Part shown: positions 18,314 to 26,396 of the stretch, in pieces | How the letters are laid out: every line of letters begins with the position of its first letter | Position numbering within the stretch: the first letter of the stretch is position 1 | NCBI GenBank assembly: GCA_902619615.1 | Contig: CACNFD010000018.1 | Location: 1 to 34,306, forward strand | DNA from: an uncultured SAR116 cluster alpha proteobacterium | GTDB taxonomy: Bacteria > Pseudomonadota > Alphaproteobacteria > Puniceispirillales > Marisalimonadaceae | DNA: 34,306 nt | Direction: 5' to 3' | The notes under the pieces: generated by a model | Seen by the model: only the letters and a program-made list of their open reading frames with translations | Told to the model about the DNA's origin: nothing | The model's database searches: none | Made by a program: the position numbers and the translations under genes

Positions 18314-19156
18314 TTAAAATTCTATATTATCAATTAATCTAGTATTGTTTATTGTAACAGATCCAAGAAAAACTTTGCTGCCTTCAAAATTATCTTTTGA
18401 GATAAGATTTAGTTCGCTATCTCTTAATTCAAAATAATCGGGCATTAGATTTTTAGATACTAAAAAAGAATTAGCGTTATTTAATATTTCATTTAGCTGT
18501 TTTCTTTTCTTATAAGAATTCACACTATTTTGAAGACATTTAAATAAATTTGCAGCGATATCTAATTCTTTTTCAGATAAATAATTATTTCTCGATGATA
18601 GGGCAACACCATTCTTTGACCTTATTATAGGAGCTTTTAAAAGAGATATTTGAGGATGTAATGACTTGGCCATTTTTCTAATCAAAATTTGTTGTTGATA
18701 ATCTTTTGCACCAAAAACAGCTATATTTGGATTAATTAATTCAAATAATTTATTAACTACAGTCAACACTCCATCAAAATGTCCAGGTCTAATCTTTCCA
18801 CAAAGCTCAGATCCAAGAGTCCCCGAGTCCAAAGTTTTAACTTTTTCATGTTTTGAAAAAACTTCTTCACCATTTCTAGGAATAAATAAAATGTCACAAT
18901 GTTCTTTTTTTAATTTTTCAATATCTAATTTTTCACTTCTTGGATATTTTTCAAAGTCTTCATTTTTACCAAATTGAAGTGGATTAACAAATATTGTCGT
19001 AATTATTTTTGATGCTTTTAGTTTAGCTAATTTAATTAAAGATAAATGTCCATCATGTAAATTACCCATAGTAGGGATTAATGCTAATTCACCTGGCTTT
19101 TTAGAAAATTCTTCTAAGGTTTTATATAGTTCTTCTCTTGAACGAGTAATAATCAT
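18314..19156 (-). CDS. panC: Pantothenate synthetase (pantoate--beta-alanine ligase)
   Basis: Joins pantoate and beta-alanine with ATP to form pantothenate, the precursor of coenzyme A. The nucleotidyltransferase HxGH-type motif appears in IPTMGNLHDGHLSLI. IFVNPLQFGKNEDFEKYPR, GAKDYQQ and the KMSKS-equivalent ALSSRNNYL follow. The length of 280 residues is normal. panB is not adjacent. The start is 47 nt downstream of tRNA-Leu on the same strand, with a perfect inverted repeat in between. The stop codon is immediately followed by the rhomboid start. Confidence 0.96.
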   Translation of the reverse strand: MIITRSREELYKTLEEFSKKPGELALIPTMGNLHDGHLSLIKLAKLKASKIITTIFVNPLQFGKNEDFEKYPRSEKLDIEKLKKEHCDILFIPRNGEEVFSKHEKVKTLDSGTLGSELCGKIRPGHFDGVLTVVNKLFELINPNIAVFGAKDYQQQILIRKMAKSLHPQISLLKAPIIRSKNGVALSSRNNYLSEKELDIAANLFKCLQNSVNSYKKRKQLNEILNNANSFLVSKNLMPDYFELRDSELNLISKDNFEGSKVFLGSVTINNTRLIDNIEF

Positions 19157-19175
19157 TTATATAATGACCTGTATG

Positions 19176-19199
19176 ATTTGTTTGGTATCTAAAACAAAT
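19176..19199 (-). repeat. 8-bp inverted repeat between tRNA-Leu and panC
   Basis: ATTTGTTT (19176-19183) and AAACAAAT (19192-19199) are perfect complements around an 8-nt loop. The hairpin begins 4 nt after the tRNA-Leu 3' end in the direction of transcription. No T-run follows it, so it is not a standard intrinsic terminator. It could help processing of the tRNA 3' end or act in the panC leader. Confidence 0.45.
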
Positions 19200-19203
19200 T
19201 ATA

Positions 19204-19290
19204 TGGTACGAGCGGGGGGACTTGAACCCCCACGTCCTTATCGGACTCTGGATTTTAAGTCCAGTGCGTCTACCATTCCGCCACGCTCGC
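19204..19290 (-). tRNA. tRNA-Leu (anticodon UAA)
   Basis: The complementary strand reads GCGAGCG at the acceptor stem, GGTAGACGC in the D arm, and anticodon loop CTTAAAA giving UAA (reads UUA/UUG). A long variable arm follows, then GTTCAAGTC in the T arm. The 87-nt length includes an encoded CCA, and the long variable arm is typical of leucine. The discriminator base is A, as leucyl-tRNA synthetase requires. The first acceptor pair is G-U instead of the usual G-C. Confidence 0.95.
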
Positions 19291-19313
19291 AAAACCATAT
19301 GTTTGTTGTGTAA

Positions 19314-19342
19314 CTTAGCTTTTTGGCTAAGGCAAGTTTTTT
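19314..19342. repeat. Inverted repeat with T-run between tRNA-Leu and the dehydrogenase gene
   Basis: CTTAGC (19314-19319) and GCTAAG (19326-19331) are perfect complements around a 6-nt loop, followed on the plus strand by six T at 19337-19342. It resembles a short terminator but lies downstream of no plus-strand gene. It sits between the divergent tRNA-Leu and the alpha-hydroxy-acid dehydrogenase gene, 65 nt before the latter's start, so an operator or leader hairpin is more likely. Confidence 0.45.
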
Positions 19343-19386
19343 ATAGATTTAAATATTAATTTTTATATAGTTTGAGTTATTAATTT

Positions 19387-19399
19387 GGAGAACGAAATG
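19387..19399 (+). promoter_or_regulatory. Ribosome binding site deciding the dehydrogenase start
   Basis: GGAG at 19387-19390 is 6 nt before ATG at 19397. The upstream TTG (19385) overlaps this site, so it is not the start. Confidence 0.6.
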
Positions 19400-20497
19400 T
19401 CTAAAAATAAATTAGGTAGTAAAATTGAAGGTGAAGAATATTTGGTTCTTCATGAATTTGCTAAAAAGGCTAAATCTAAACTTTCCAAAGAAACATGGGA
19501 TTACCTGATTGGAGCTGCTGAAACTGAGACAACTTTTAAAAGAAATAGATATGCTCTTGACAGTTTAGCATTTAGACCAAGAGTATTAAGAGATGTTGAA
19601 CATGTTGATATATCTACTAATTTAGTTGGACATTCTTTAAGAATGCCAGTAATTCTTGCACCAATAGGTTCAATGCAAGATTTTGTAGAAGGGGCAGGCA
19701 TTGCTCCAACAATTGCAGCATCTGAATTTGGGATATTGCACATGATAAGCTCTACTTGTATGCCAGGACTAGAAGAAGTCGCTAAAAGCGTTAATTATCC
19801 AAAACTGTTTCAATTATATGTAAGAGGCGACCAAAATTGGGTTGATGATCAGATCAAAAGTGCAATTGACTGTAATTATGCAGGTATATGTTTGACAGTC
19901 GACTTAGACGCTTATGGAAGAAGAGAAAGAGATCTTGCGAAGAGGTATAGGACAACTTCAAGACAAAGCGCCAGTGGTTTTGAGTATCAAATGCGATTTT
20001 CATGGAAAGATATTAATAGGATTAAATCTTATTGTGATTTGCCTATTATAATAAAGGGCATAGCTACTAAAGAAGATGCTTTATTAGCCATAGAACATGG
20101 TGTTGAAATTATTTATGTTTCTAATCATGGAGGAAGACAATTGGATTATGGTGTTGGTGGTTTGAATGTTTTGCCAGAAATTGTTGAAGTAGTAAAAAAC
20201 AAAGCAAAGATCATTTTTGATGGAGGTATAATGCGAGGTACAGATGTTCTAAAAGCAATTGCGTTAGGAGCAGATTGTGTTGGTATTGGTAGACTTCAAG
20301 GTTTTGCAGCTGCAGCTGGTGGAGCAAAAGCCATTTTTCGAATGCTTGAATTATTAGAAATGGAAATTTTAACTGGATTAAGGTTGCTAGGATTAAATTC
20401 GTTATCCAGACTTGATCAAACATATTTAAGAAAAGATTATGCATTTGATTCAAAAAATGTGTTAAGTGCTTTCCCTCTAATTGAGGAGGGTTATTAA
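19397..20497 (+). CDS. FMN-dependent alpha-hydroxy-acid dehydrogenase (lactate/glycolate oxidase family)
   Basis: A TIM-barrel flavoenzyme (366 residues from ATG 19397) that oxidises an L-2-hydroxy acid to the 2-oxo acid. The family pattern is followed throughout: LSKETWDYLIGAAETETT, LAFRPRVLRDV, LAPIGSMQ, IIKGIATKEDAL (FMN lysine), the catalytic histidine in VSNHGGRQLD, and the phosphate-binding FDGGIMRGTDVLKAIALGA. The usual STAST motif is SSTCMPG and GRPYLYGL is GRLQGFAA, so substrate preference may differ from LldD. Lactate, glycolate or another hydroxy acid cannot be told apart by eye. Its stop overlaps that of the convergent HD protein by TTAA. Confidence 0.88.
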   Translation: MSKNKLGSKIEGEEYLVLHEFAKKAKSKLSKETWDYLIGAAETETTFKRNRYALDSLAFRPRVLRDVEHVDISTNLVGHSLRMPVILAPIGSMQDFVEGAGIAPTIAASEFGILHMISSTCMPGLEEVAKSVNYPKLFQLYVRGDQNWVDDQIKSAIDCNYAGICLTVDLDAYGRRERDLAKRYRTTSRQSASGFEYQMRFSWKDINRIKSYCDLPIIIKGIATKEDALLAIEHGVEIIYVSNHGGRQLDYGVGGLNVLPEIVEVVKNKAKIIFDGGIMRGTDVLKAIALGADCVGIGRLQGFAAAAGGAKAIFRMLELLEMEILTGLRLLGLNSLSRLDQTYLRKDYAFDSKNVLSAFPLIEEGY

Positions 20498-21114
20498 GAA
20501 ATTTCTGAAATTATTTTGTAAAACCTTTTTAAAAATTTATCCCTAATATCATTGGCAGATAGTGCGACTATAATTTGATGTTTTGAATTCAATTTTGGTT
20601 TTTTTATAATTTGTGTAGCTTCATTTTCTTTGTAACCTGCCACATCAATAGCTTCGAACCAAGCAAGAGCTTTGTCAATTTTTTTTATTTTATACTCAAT
20701 ATGTTTAGGAAGTATAGCTGGCAGTCCAAACCTAAGAAAAATTGCTTTCATTAGAGTATCTTCAACAAATCTATAACTATTATTTAGGGCATATTTAAAG
20801 GGCGTGATCAAATCACCAATAACATACTCTGGTGCGTCATGAAGTAAAGCAGCCAAATTCCATTTTTTATTTATTTCTGGATATTCAATGTTAAAAAGTT
20901 CTTCAACCAACAAAGAGTGTTGAGCAACTGAATATGGATGTTTACCAGTAGTTTGCCCATTCCATCTAGTTACGCGTGAAAGTCCTAAAGCTATATCTTC
21001 AATTTCAATGTCTAATGGAGAAGGTGATAATATGTCGAGCTTGCGACCAGACAACATTCTTTGCCAAGCTCTCTCATTTATTTTTTTTAAAGGTCTTATT
21101 ATTTTGTTTGCCAT
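20494..21114 (-). CDS. HD-domain phosphohydrolase, YfbR-like
   Basis: A 206-residue protein with the HD metal-site order of this superfamily: His in SVAQHSL, His-Asp in LAALLHDAPEYVIGD, and a later Asp near KIDKALAWFEA. The pattern fits the YfbR-type nucleotide hydrolases (COG1896), some of which remove phosphate from deoxynucleoside 5'-monophosphates. The substrate here is inferred only from the family. The N-terminal 45 residues (PLKKINERAWQRMLSGRKLDILSPSP) are typical of the alphaproteobacterial members. Its TAA overlaps the stop of the dehydrogenase gene at 20494-20497. On its start side, the next plus-strand gene begins 71 bp away. Confidence 0.85.
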   Translation of the reverse strand: MANKIIRPLKKINERAWQRMLSGRKLDILSPSPLDIEIEDIALGLSRVTRWNGQTTGKHPYSVAQHSLLVEELFNIEYPEINKKWNLAALLHDAPEYVIGDLITPFKYALNNSYRFVEDTLMKAIFLRFGLPAILPKHIEYKIKKIDKALAWFEAIDVAGYKENEATQIIKKPKLNSKHQIIVALSANDIRDKFLKRFYKIISEIS

Positions 21115-21185
21115 TCAGAAAAAATATATTGATTTATTACTGATTAAATATAAAAGAGAAAAAAAAAAATATTCAAGGTTTAAAT

Positions 21186-21887
21186 TTGGATTTTTATCAG
21201 GCACAAAATAAATATAGGCAAAAACAGTTTAGATCAATATTAAATTATTTCTTTAAACTAATAATGATTATTGTTGCTTTATTTATTGGATGGTGGCTCG
21301 GTAACCGTGATAAATTAGTTTTGATACAAGAAAATGAAAAAATAATTAATGATTTCAATGATCAAAAAATCGAATTAGATAGAAAATTAACAGAAATAAG
21401 ATTAAAGCTTAAAGAAGCTAATTTAGCTCTTAATACTCAAAATATTAAAAATAAAAACAGTGATTTTGGAAGAGACGCTAAAAATATTCTTGCATCTAAT
21501 TTAGCAAAGGGTGTACCTGAAAAAGACATGATAGATGTATTAAGATTACTAAGTTATAACAAAATATGTAGTAAGTTTGATTTTAGAGAGTTAGCAGTCT
21601 CAACACAATCATTCATACCTCCTGAAAATACCCTATTATTATTATCAGGTGGATTAAAAGTTAAAGTTGAGGGTAATATTTCTGATCCAGTAAGTGATAA
21701 TCCTTACTTTGATCCATCTAAACCTATCAGGGTTATTTTTGTTTATTTAGGTAATAATGATATTATTGAGGGTAATTTGCCAATAACAAGAAATATTATC
21801 GCTGGAAAATTTTCTGTAAAAATAAAAATTCTAAAATCCAAAGTTAGAGGGGCTGTTATAGTTCGATATCAAAATTGCAAAATTTAA
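21186..21887 (+). CDS. Single-pass membrane protein with coiled coil and C-terminal domain, function unknown
   Basis: I do not recognise a characterised function. The 233-residue protein has a basic N-terminal tail, one membrane helix at about residues 25-41 (LIMIIVALFIGWWLG) and a heptad-rich coiled coil at about 46-86. A globular C-terminal part contains GVPEKDMIDVLRLL, a lone CSKFDF, and several beta-like stretches ending in AVIVRYQNCK. This predicts an inner-membrane anchor with most of the protein in the periplasm. The start is TTG at 21186; the next Met (27) lies within the membrane helix and is unlikely. The gene ends 12 nt before the SDR gene, so it may be cotranscribed with the lipid-related cluster. 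Confidence 0.7.
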   Translation: MDFYQAQNKYRQKQFRSILNYFFKLIMIIVALFIGWWLGNRDKLVLIQENEKIINDFNDQKIELDRKLTEIRLKLKEANLALNTQNIKNKNSDFGRDAKNILASNLAKGVPEKDMIDVLRLLSYNKICSKFDFRELAVSTQSFIPPENTLLLLSGGLKVKVEGNISDPVSDNPYFDPSKPIRVIFVYLGNNDIIEGNLPITRNIIAGKFSVKIKILKSKVRGAVIVRYQNCKI

Positions 21888-21899
21888 TTTATTAGTAAT

Positions 21900-22667
21900 G
21901 TGAATAATTTGAAAATTAATAAAAAAGAACAAAAAACTGCTATTGTTACTGGTGCGAGTGAGGGAATTGGTGCTGCTTTTTCTAAATTATTAATTAATAA
22001 AGGTTGGAAAGTTATAGGTATAAGTCGAAGTTCTAGTAAGTTAAGAAATTTAAGTAAAAGTTTTTTATCAAATGAAGAAACTTTTAAATATTTTTCATGT
22101 GATGTCCAAGATTTTAAAAAATTGAAATCAATAGCAAAAGAAATTGAAGTGCCTGATTTGCTTTTTCTAAATGCTGGTATTTACTCACCTGTAAATGCTT
22201 CTGAAATCAATTTAGAAACTTATAAAAAACATTTAAATATTAATTATCTTGGTGTCTTGAATTGTTATGAGACATTTCTACCAGGTCTAATAAGAAAACA
22301 AAATGGACACATTATTATTATGTCTAGTGTGTCTGGGTGGATTGGGTTGCCTAAAGCTGCTGCATATGGACCAACAAAGGCAGCTTTAAGGTCATTTGCT
22401 CAATCTGCTCGTTATGATTTAAATCCCAAAGGTATAAAAGTACAATTATGCAGCCCAGGCTTTGTGGAAACACAAGCAACCTCAATAAATGATTTTTATA
22501 TGCCAGGTTTGATGAATGTTAACGAAGCTGCTAATTTAATTTTTAAATATATGAGTTCAAATAAATTTGAATTTTCCTTCCCATTATCATTTTCTATTTT
22601 CATGAAGATTTTTAGTTATCTACCTGATAAGATATCGTCTTATTTAATTAAAAAATTTATAATATAA
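21900..22667 (+). CDS. Short-chain dehydrogenase/reductase
   Basis: Classical NAD(P)-dependent SDR of 255 residues. It has the cofactor loop TGASEGIG (17-24), the structural LNAGIY, catalytic Ser143 in MSSVSGW and the YxxxK pair Tyr156/Lys160 in AAYGPTKAAL. An arginine-serine segment after strand 2 (ISRSSSK) favours NADP. The C-terminal part has a hydrophobic segment (LSFSIFMKIFSYLP), suggesting membrane contact as in lipid-acting SDRs. The start is GTG at 21900; the protein would otherwise begin inside the Rossmann fold. It heads toward the fatty-acid methyl-transfer genes and is 9 nt from a SnoaL-like gene. Substrate unknown. Confidence 0.85.
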   Translation: MNNLKINKKEQKTAIVTGASEGIGAAFSKLLINKGWKVIGISRSSSKLRNLSKSFLSNEETFKYFSCDVQDFKKLKSIAKEIEVPDLLFLNAGIYSPVNASEINLETYKKHLNINYLGVLNCYETFLPGLIRKQNGHIIIMSSVSGWIGLPKAAAYGPTKAALRSFAQSARYDLNPKGIKVQLCSPGFVETQATSINDFYMPGLMNVNEAANLIFKYMSSNKFEFSFPLSFSIFMKIFSYLPDKISSYLIKKFII

Positions 22668-22676
22668 AAATCTGAA

Positions 22677-23102
22677 ATGGAAAAAAGTATAGTAAAAAAT
22701 TATATCAATTTATTTAGTAATCTTTCCCCTGATAATATTAATGAATTTGATAATCTAATATCCCAAAATATAATTTTTGTAGATCCATTTAATAATGTTA
22801 AAGGAATAAATGCTTTTAAAAACATTTTTTATCATATGTTTGAAAATGTAAAAGAACCTAAGTTTTTTATTCTTGACTATTCAATGAATAAACAAAGAGT
22901 ATTTTTGAAATGGAAAATGACTTTTTTTGCATTTAAGTCTTTACAGACTATTGAAGGTATGAGTGAATTGATATTGAATGACGCTGGAAAAGTTGTTTCT
23001 CATACTGATTATTGGGATTCATTAAATGGTCTCTTCATTAAAATTCCATTAATTGGTTATTTCTACAAAATAAGCTTATTTTTGTTTAAATCAAAATCTT
23101 AA
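22677..23102 (+). CDS. SnoaL-like / NTF2-fold protein
   Basis: A 141-residue protein fitting the small alpha+beta barrel of the SnoaL-like family. The order is an N-terminal helix pair, IIFVDPFNNVKGINAFKNIF (the DP--G hallmark), KWKMTFFAF, the IEGMSELILNDAGKVVSHTDYWD strand pair, and a hydrophobic tail (LIGYFYKISLFLF). Members bind or isomerise small hydrophobic molecules; no reaction can be assigned. It follows the SDR by 9 nt, and its TAA overlaps the stop of the convergent fatty-acid synthase at TTAA (23099-23102). The same fold often accompanies the CFA-synthase/DUF1365/FAD genes in other proteobacteria, which supports a role in that pathway. Confidence 0.78.
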   Translation: MEKSIVKNYINLFSNLSPDNINEFDNLISQNIIFVDPFNNVKGINAFKNIFYHMFENVKEPKFFILDYSMNKQRVFLKWKMTFFAFKSLQTIEGMSELILNDAGKVVSHTDYWDSLNGLFIKIPLIGYFYKISLFLFKSKS

Positions 23103-24271
23103 TTAATGTTCAATTTTATTTGCTTTAAATCAATATTTTTGGATAAAAAACCGCCTTCGCAATAAGATAAATAGTAATTCCACATTAACTTAAAAGTTTC
23201 GTCAAATCCAAGCTCTTCAATTTTTTTCCAATTATTGTTAAAACTTTTATTCCATATATTTAATGTTTTTGCGTAATCATTTGAAAAACTATTTACTCTA
23301 TCAATATTGAAGTTATTTTTAGTTGCGACCTTTGAAAGTATTTTAAAAGATGGTAACATTCCCCCAGGAAAAATATATTTTTGTATAAAGTCTGGGTTAT
23401 TTTTATAAACTTCATATATTTTATCATCAATTGTAATTAATTGAAGTCCAACATTTCCATTAGGCTTCAAAATACTTCTTATTTTACTAAAAAATTTGTT
23501 CCAATATTCTTTTCCTACAGCTTCAAACATTTCAATTGACAATACTTTATCAAATTTGCCGTCAATATTCCGATAATCGCAGTATTTTACATCAATTTTG
23601 TTTTCTAGATCGGCTTTTTTTATTCTATTTTGAGCAAAATTATATTGCTCTTTTGAAATTGTAATTGCAGTTATATTACAATCATATTCTTTTCCTAGAA
23701 ATTCAGAGAAACCACCCCAACCACAACCAATTTCTAAAATGCTGTCACCTTCTTTAACTGATACTAGTTCTGCGAGTTTTTTATATTTATTTGTTTGAGC
23801 GATTTCTAGATTATCAGTTGGTTTTGAAAAAATCGCAGAAGAATATGTCATAGATTCATCTAACCAATAACTATAAAATTTATTTCCTAAATCATAGTGA
23901 TAAGAGATGTTTTTCTTTGCTTGATCTTGACTATTTTTATTTTTGGAATGTAAAAACTTATTGAAAAAATATTTTAGTATAGAAATTTTGAAAGTGTCCT
24001 CAGCTTCATCATTATTTAGGGCAAAATAATGCATTAAAGTTGTTAAGTTCGAAGATGTTAATCTTTTGGCCATATATAATTCTGCAAATTTAACAGAACC
24101 TCCATTTATAATTTCTTTAACAACCTTAGCATCTGCAATTTTTAAATTTGCAATAGGACCAGTTTTGCTTGCAGAAATCTTTTCAACTTTTCCGTTTGGC
24201 CATTCAATTTCAATTGACCCATAAGGAAAATTTCTTATGCCACTTAAAAATAAATTATTCCAAAAATTCAT
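23099..24271 (-). CDS. Cyclopropane-fatty-acyl-phospholipid synthase family methyltransferase
   Basis: SAM-dependent enzyme (COG2230, 390 residues) adding a methylene or methyl group to the double bond of phospholipid acyl chains. The SAM loop EIGCGWGGFSEF is near residue 180. The lipid-specific helix motif YHYDLGNKFYSYWLDESMTYS precedes it, IEMFEAVGKEYW follows, and the active-site CEGGF is close to the C-terminus. A long N-terminal lipid-binding domain is present. The clustered DUF1365 and FAD genes suggest a methyl-branched or furan fatty acid rather than a plain cyclopropane; this is inference from context. No ribosome binding site is obvious; DUF1365 ends 26 nt upstream. Confidence 0.9.
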   Translation of the reverse strand: MNFWNNLFLSGIRNFPYGSIEIEWPNGKVEKISASKTGPIANLKIADAKVVKEIINGGSVKFAELYMAKRLTSSNLTTLMHYFALNNDEAEDTFKISILKYFFNKFLHSKNKNSQDQAKKNISYHYDLGNKFYSYWLDESMTYSSAIFSKPTDNLEIAQTNKYKKLAELVSVKEGDSILEIGCGWGGFSEFLGKEYDCNITAITISKEQYNFAQNRIKKADLENKIDVKYCDYRNIDGKFDKVLSIEMFEAVGKEYWNKFFSKIRSILKPNGNVGLQLITIDDKIYEVYKNNPDFIQKYIFPGGMLPSFKILSKVATKNNFNIDRVNSFSNDYAKTLNIWNKSFNNNWKKIEELGFDETFKLMWNYYLSYCEGGFLSKNIDLKQIKLNIN

Positions 24272-24297
24272 TAATTTTATAACCTACTTAAATTAAA

Positions 24298-25107
24298 TTA
24301 ATCTTTTGACACTTCAATTCCATATGAATGTTTAACTTTTTCACTAGGAGGGATTTTGTAAAAACTTATTCTTTTAAACCAGAGAATTAATGCTTGTAAA
24401 TGAATATTTATCCAAATTTTACCTGGAAATATAGAACATTTTAAAAATGCCTTTAAAATGTTCACATTATTAAATTTTATTTCTTTTAATTTCATGTTTG
24501 CTATAAAAACTTTTTTATTTTTCAAAGTATATTCCACAGAGATCATAATCTTATCATGGACGTGGTTTGCAAATAATTTATAATTTCCCTTTTTTGGATA
24601 AAAGGGAGATACAAATAGCTTCTTAGTAGTTTTTTGAGGAATTTTTTTTAGATTTATATTTCGTAAAACATAATGGTGCATATCTCCAAAAGTGTTTCTG
24701 ACTTCAAAAATTGAATGAATTAGCAATCCTTTTTTATCATAACAAAAATAAACTGAAAGTGGGTTAAATCCAAAACTTAAAACTTTTGGGAAAGTTAATA
24801 ATTTTATATTATGAATTTCCTTATATTCATCTGTCTTTTCGTTACACAAATTTTTAATAAATTTATAAAGATCATTAGATGTAGAAAATTCACATTGGCT
24901 TCCATGTTTAGAGGCACTCCAAGTAAGTATATTGAATTTTTTCAAAGAAAACAATGAAGGGTATTTGGGTATTTTTTTTTGAGATTTATTTTTTAAGTCA
25001 ATTAATACTGCGTTTGTTTTATTTTTAAAGAAATGATTTTTGTTACCATTTCTTCTATGGGTTATATTTGCTTCAAAGAATTTTATATCACCAGTAATGG
25101 GTTTCAT
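24298..25107 (-). CDS. DUF1365 family protein
   Basis: A 269-residue protein with the family pattern: an N-terminal EANITHRRNG, a LLTFPKVLSFGFNPLSVYFCYD core, IFEVRNTFGDMHHYVL, and FVSPFYPKKGNYKL. A hydrophobic C-terminal helix (NIHLQALILWFKRISFY) may touch the membrane. No activity is established for the family that I know of. It is almost always found next to an FAD amine-oxidase-like gene and a CFA-synthase gene, as here (12 nt and 26 nt away). This indicates a shared pathway of membrane lipid modification. Confidence 0.85.
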   Translation of the reverse strand: MKPITGDIKFFEANITHRRNGNKNHFFKNKTNAVLIDLKNKSQKKIPKYPSLFSLKKFNILTWSASKHGSQCEFSTSNDLYKFIKNLCNEKTDEYKEIHNIKLLTFPKVLSFGFNPLSVYFCYDKKGLLIHSIFEVRNTFGDMHHYVLRNINLKKIPQKTTKKLFVSPFYPKKGNYKLFANHVHDKIMISVEYTLKNKKVFIANMKLKEIKFNNVNILKAFLKCSIFPGKIWINIHLQALILWFKRISFYKIPPSEKVKHSYGIEVSKD

Positions 25108-25119
25108 TATGATCTCTAA

Positions 25120-26379
25120 TTATTTTTCTGTCCATGGCACTTTTATGTCAAAATTTTTAGAAATTTCCATAGCTGATGATATTCCATCTTCGTGGAAACC
25201 GTATCCTAACCAAGCACCTGCGTAGTAAATATTATTTTTTCCTTGAATTTTATTAATCAGCTTTTGAGCTTCATTTGTACCATTATTAAAAATAGGATGT
25301 TCATATACAATTTTTTTATGAATAAGTGATTTATTTGGCATTTTAAACGGATTCAGGCTAACAAATACATTTAATGAGGTGTTCAAATCTTGTAGTTGAT
25401 TCATCCAATAAGTTGTTGAGGACTTTTCATTTTTATTAGATAGATAATTCCAGCTAGACCAGGTTTTACGATTTCTTGGCATCATTGAAGGATCTGAGTG
25501 TAAAAACACTGTATTTTTTTGATACTTAAATTTACTTAAAATTTCTGTAGTTTTTTTATCTAAATCTTTTATTAATCTCATTGTTTGATGAGGGTGAGTG
25601 GCCATTATTATTTTATCAAAACTTTCATAACTATGATTATATTCAATTTTAATCTTTTTTCTTTTTAAAGTTATAGAAGAAATTTTTGTATTTAATAAAA
25701 GTTTATTGTTTTTATTCTGTTCAAGTGTTTTGATTACTTTTTTTACATATTGTATAGAACCTCCTTTAACTGTTCTCCATTTAGGTCTAATGAAAAAATT
25801 AATTAACTGATGATTCTTAAAAAAAGTAAGTAAATTTTTTGCAGGAAATGTTAATATTTCTTTTTCAGGACAAGACCAAATTGCAGACGACATTGGGATT
25901 AAGTGATCATTTGCAAATACATCGCTAAAGTTACATCTATTTAAGTAGTCTTTTAAATTTTCATTTTCTTTAACATTAAAAGCATATTTATAACCAAAGA
26001 TAAAAAATCTTATAATATCTTTCAACATTTTATAAAATTTTAAATTAAAATAATTCTTTTTTTGCGCAAACATTCCTTTGAGGGAACCTGAATATTCTAA
26101 TTCCCCATCTCTTGCAGAAACTGCAAAGGACATGTCTGATTTTATAGTTTCTACATTTAAATATTTAAAAAAACCAATTAAGTTTGGATAATTTAATTTA
26201 TTGAATACAATAAACCCAGTATCAACATTAATAGTTGAATCTTCGTTTTTAATTTCAACTGTATTAGCATGCCCACCATATCTTTTATCTATTTCAAATA
26301 TTGTTATTTGGTGTTTTTGAGACAACAGTAAAGCAGCTGATAGTCCTGATATCCCAGAACCAATAATAGCAATTTTCAT
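25120..26379 (-). CDS. FAD-dependent amine-oxidase-like protein (COG2907 type)
   Basis: A 419-residue flavoprotein with the N-terminal dinucleotide loop GSGISG (7-12) and the FEIDKRYGGHANTVEI ribose/isoprenoid segment. A substrate domain follows, and the C-terminal FAD motif is IYYAGAWLGYGFHEDGISSA. These are typical of the NAD/FAD-binding proteins that cluster with DUF1365 and CFA synthase. In Rhodobacter, enzymes from such clusters take part in making methylated furan fatty acids. By analogy this protein could desaturate or oxidise a methylated acyl chain, but that is inference. It is 12 nt upstream of DUF1365 and 17 nt downstream of a tiny membrane protein. Confidence 0.87.
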   Translation of the reverse strand: MKIAIIGSGISGLSAALLLSQKHQITIFEIDKRYGGHANTVEIKNEDSTINVDTGFIVFNKLNYPNLIGFFKYLNVETIKSDMSFAVSARDGELEYSGSLKGMFAQKKNYFNLKFYKMLKDIIRFFIFGYKYAFNVKENENLKDYLNRCNFSDVFANDHLIPMSSAIWSCPEKEILTFPAKNLLTFFKNHQLINFFIRPKWRTVKGGSIQYVKKVIKTLEQNKNNKLLLNTKISSITLKRKKIKIEYNHSYESFDKIIMATHPHQTMRLIKDLDKKTTEILSKFKYQKNTVFLHSDPSMMPRNRKTWSSWNYLSNKNEKSSTTYWMNQLQDLNTSLNVFVSLNPFKMPNKSLIHKKIVYEHPIFNNGTNEAQKLINKIQGKNNIYYAGAWLGYGFHEDGISSAMEISKNFDIKVPWTEK

Positions 26380-26396
26380 TTATTTAGGACTCTGTT

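Noticed and set aside
19314-19342. Inverted repeat plus T-run as an intrinsic terminator
   Set aside because: No plus-strand gene ends upstream of it; the neighbour is tRNA-Leu on the opposite strand.
20211-20453. Minus-strand frame opposite the hydroxy-acid dehydrogenase gene
   Set aside because: It lies fully within a well-supported gene, is leucine- and glutamine-rich as shadow frames are here, and has no family features.
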